Assembly: GCA_037074765.1 (NCBI GenBank)
Contig: JBAMDO010000223.1
Location: forward strand, 1 to 64,000
DNA from: Mansonella perstans
Lineage: Eukaryota > Nematoda > Chromadorea > Rhabditida > Onchocercidae
Direction of reading: 5' to 3'
DNA: 64,000 bases
The position numbers and the translations under genes are program-made. The notes under the pieces are model-generated. The model did no database searches. It saw only the letters and a list, made by a program, of their open reading frames with translations, and was not told where the DNA came from. This document shows positions 63,601 to 64,000 of this stretch, piece after piece. Every line of letters begins with the position of its first letter. Within the stretch, counting starts at the first letter, position 1.

Positions 63601-64000
63601 TAACTGATTCCAAGTTTATGGTTTGCAGTTCCTTTTCTTATAATTTTTGGAAGTGATTGCTTGGTAGGAAAATTCGAACATAAACAAACATTTCAGTAAT
63701 TTTTCCATTTTGCAGATACGAATTGACAGATGTGAAAATCACACTTGTAGATTTGGTGCATGCATTAATGGTATCAGCGAATTTAGGTTAATTTTAATAC
63801 TTTTCGTTGTTATCTGTGCTTTTTTTAGAACGATTTACAAAAAGATGCGATCGGTTAAATGCTTCCCAATCAAAGTAAAATAATCTAACTGAAACTATGA
63901 AAATTATTTTTTATTTCTTGTTTACGCTGTTTTTTAATAATTCGTTGCAGCTGTGTTTGCTCGCCCGGCTATGGTGGACAATTCTGTGATGAAGAAATGA
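54675..64000 (+). CDS. crb-1: Crumbs-like EGF/laminin-G polarity protein, extracellular part, 3' end off window
   Basis: Exons: 54675-54756, 54813-55025, 55545-55614, 55774-55867, 56043-56193, 56524-56648, 57014-57097, 57212-57366, 57550-57686, 57868-58002, 58271-58410, 58543-58659, 58928-59109, 59317-59539, 60006-60181, 60432-60732, 60932-61099, 61318-61569, 61964-62156, 62267-62409, 62557-62829, 63270-63521, 63716-63786, 63951 onward. All phases agree; 1262 residues to the edge. A signal peptide or anchor (LFWTLLILLFSIIMC) is followed by about 14 EGF-like modules (for example CLNGGTC, calcium-binding DIDEC), then laminin-G 1 (exons 13-15), EGF, laminin-G 2 (16-18), two EGFs, laminin-G 3 (20-22) and further EGFs. 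This interleaving is the Crumbs architecture, an apical polarity determinant. The membrane span and cytoplasmic PDZ-binding tail, which would confirm it, lie beyond the window. Two introns appear to begin with GC (59110, 61100). Confidence 0.88.
58731..58788 (+). other. 22-bp intronic hairpin, miRNA-precursor-like
   Basis: The arm atgattggatcgtggaagta (58731-58752, two more bases) pairs with 58767-58788 across a 14-nt loop. Of 22 positions, 20 are Watson-Crick, one is G-U and one is mismatched. It sits in the crumbs intron 58660-58927 on the coding strand. Pairing does not extend below the stem, which argues against an ordinary pri-miRNA. Confidence 0.75.

Noticed and set aside
1..64000. CRISPR arrays, bacterial operons, Wolbachia insertions, transposons with terminal repeats
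   Set aside because: None seen: all recognised genes have spliceosomal introns, and no transposase, reverse transcriptase or long terminal repeat signature was found on either strand.

Overview
The window looks like AT-rich chromosomal DNA of a parasitic nematode, most likely a spirurid/filarial (clade III) worm. This rests on short exons separated by introns of about 50 bp to 2.4 kb, U-rich TTTCAG-type 3' splice sites, trans-splice-like acceptors directly before start codons, and nematode-typical genes (a ceh-18-like POU factor, a secreted DB-domain protein, a secreted CULT protein, crumbs). The species call is inference. I rebuilt exon-intron structures by hand, requiring splice phases to agree; seven models close in frame across every junction.

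Layout. (1) 1920-13529, + strand: a 17-exon POU-homeobox gene (class II-like, ceh-18 type). One exon end has been amplified with its intron into six 85-bp copies, and another exon carries five 27-bp coding repeats. (2) 15455-15771, +: a probable small single-pass membrane protein broken by one frameshift. (3) 16675-18072, -: a secreted DB-domain protein. (4) 20463-23073, -: two adjacent decayed genes, an Argonaute C-terminal half and an ankyrin-repeat PP1-regulatory-like fragment. (5) 23509-24247, +: coding-like pieces of an unresolved small gene. (6) 25433-28930, -: a secreted alpha-carbonic anhydrase with all zinc ligands. (7) 32302-33348, -: two phase-compatible exons of unknown identity. 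(8) 35003-37931, -: an oxysterol-binding-protein-related lipid transfer protein, head-to-head with (9) 38767-40372, +: a 78-residue basic, aromatic-rich protein of unknown function. (10) 41653-43867, +: decayed or unresolved coding remnants. (11) 45439-46932, -: a secreted CULT (cereblon-type) domain protein. (12) 54675 to the right edge, +: the extracellular part of a Crumbs-like EGF/laminin-G protein, preceded by 7.7 kb without a recognisable gene and cut by the window end.

The genes do not form a pathway. ceh-18, the lipid-transfer protein and crumbs are housekeeping or developmental genes. The DB, carbonic anhydrase and CULT proteins all carry predicted signal peptides, so they are secreted or surface products. 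The most unusual signal is the tandem array inside the POU gene: each repeat carries a potential 21-nt, phase-0 microexon (RPSTMQE or RPNTMQE) with its own 5' splice site. Several probable GC-AG introns and an intronic hairpin in crumbs also deserve checking.
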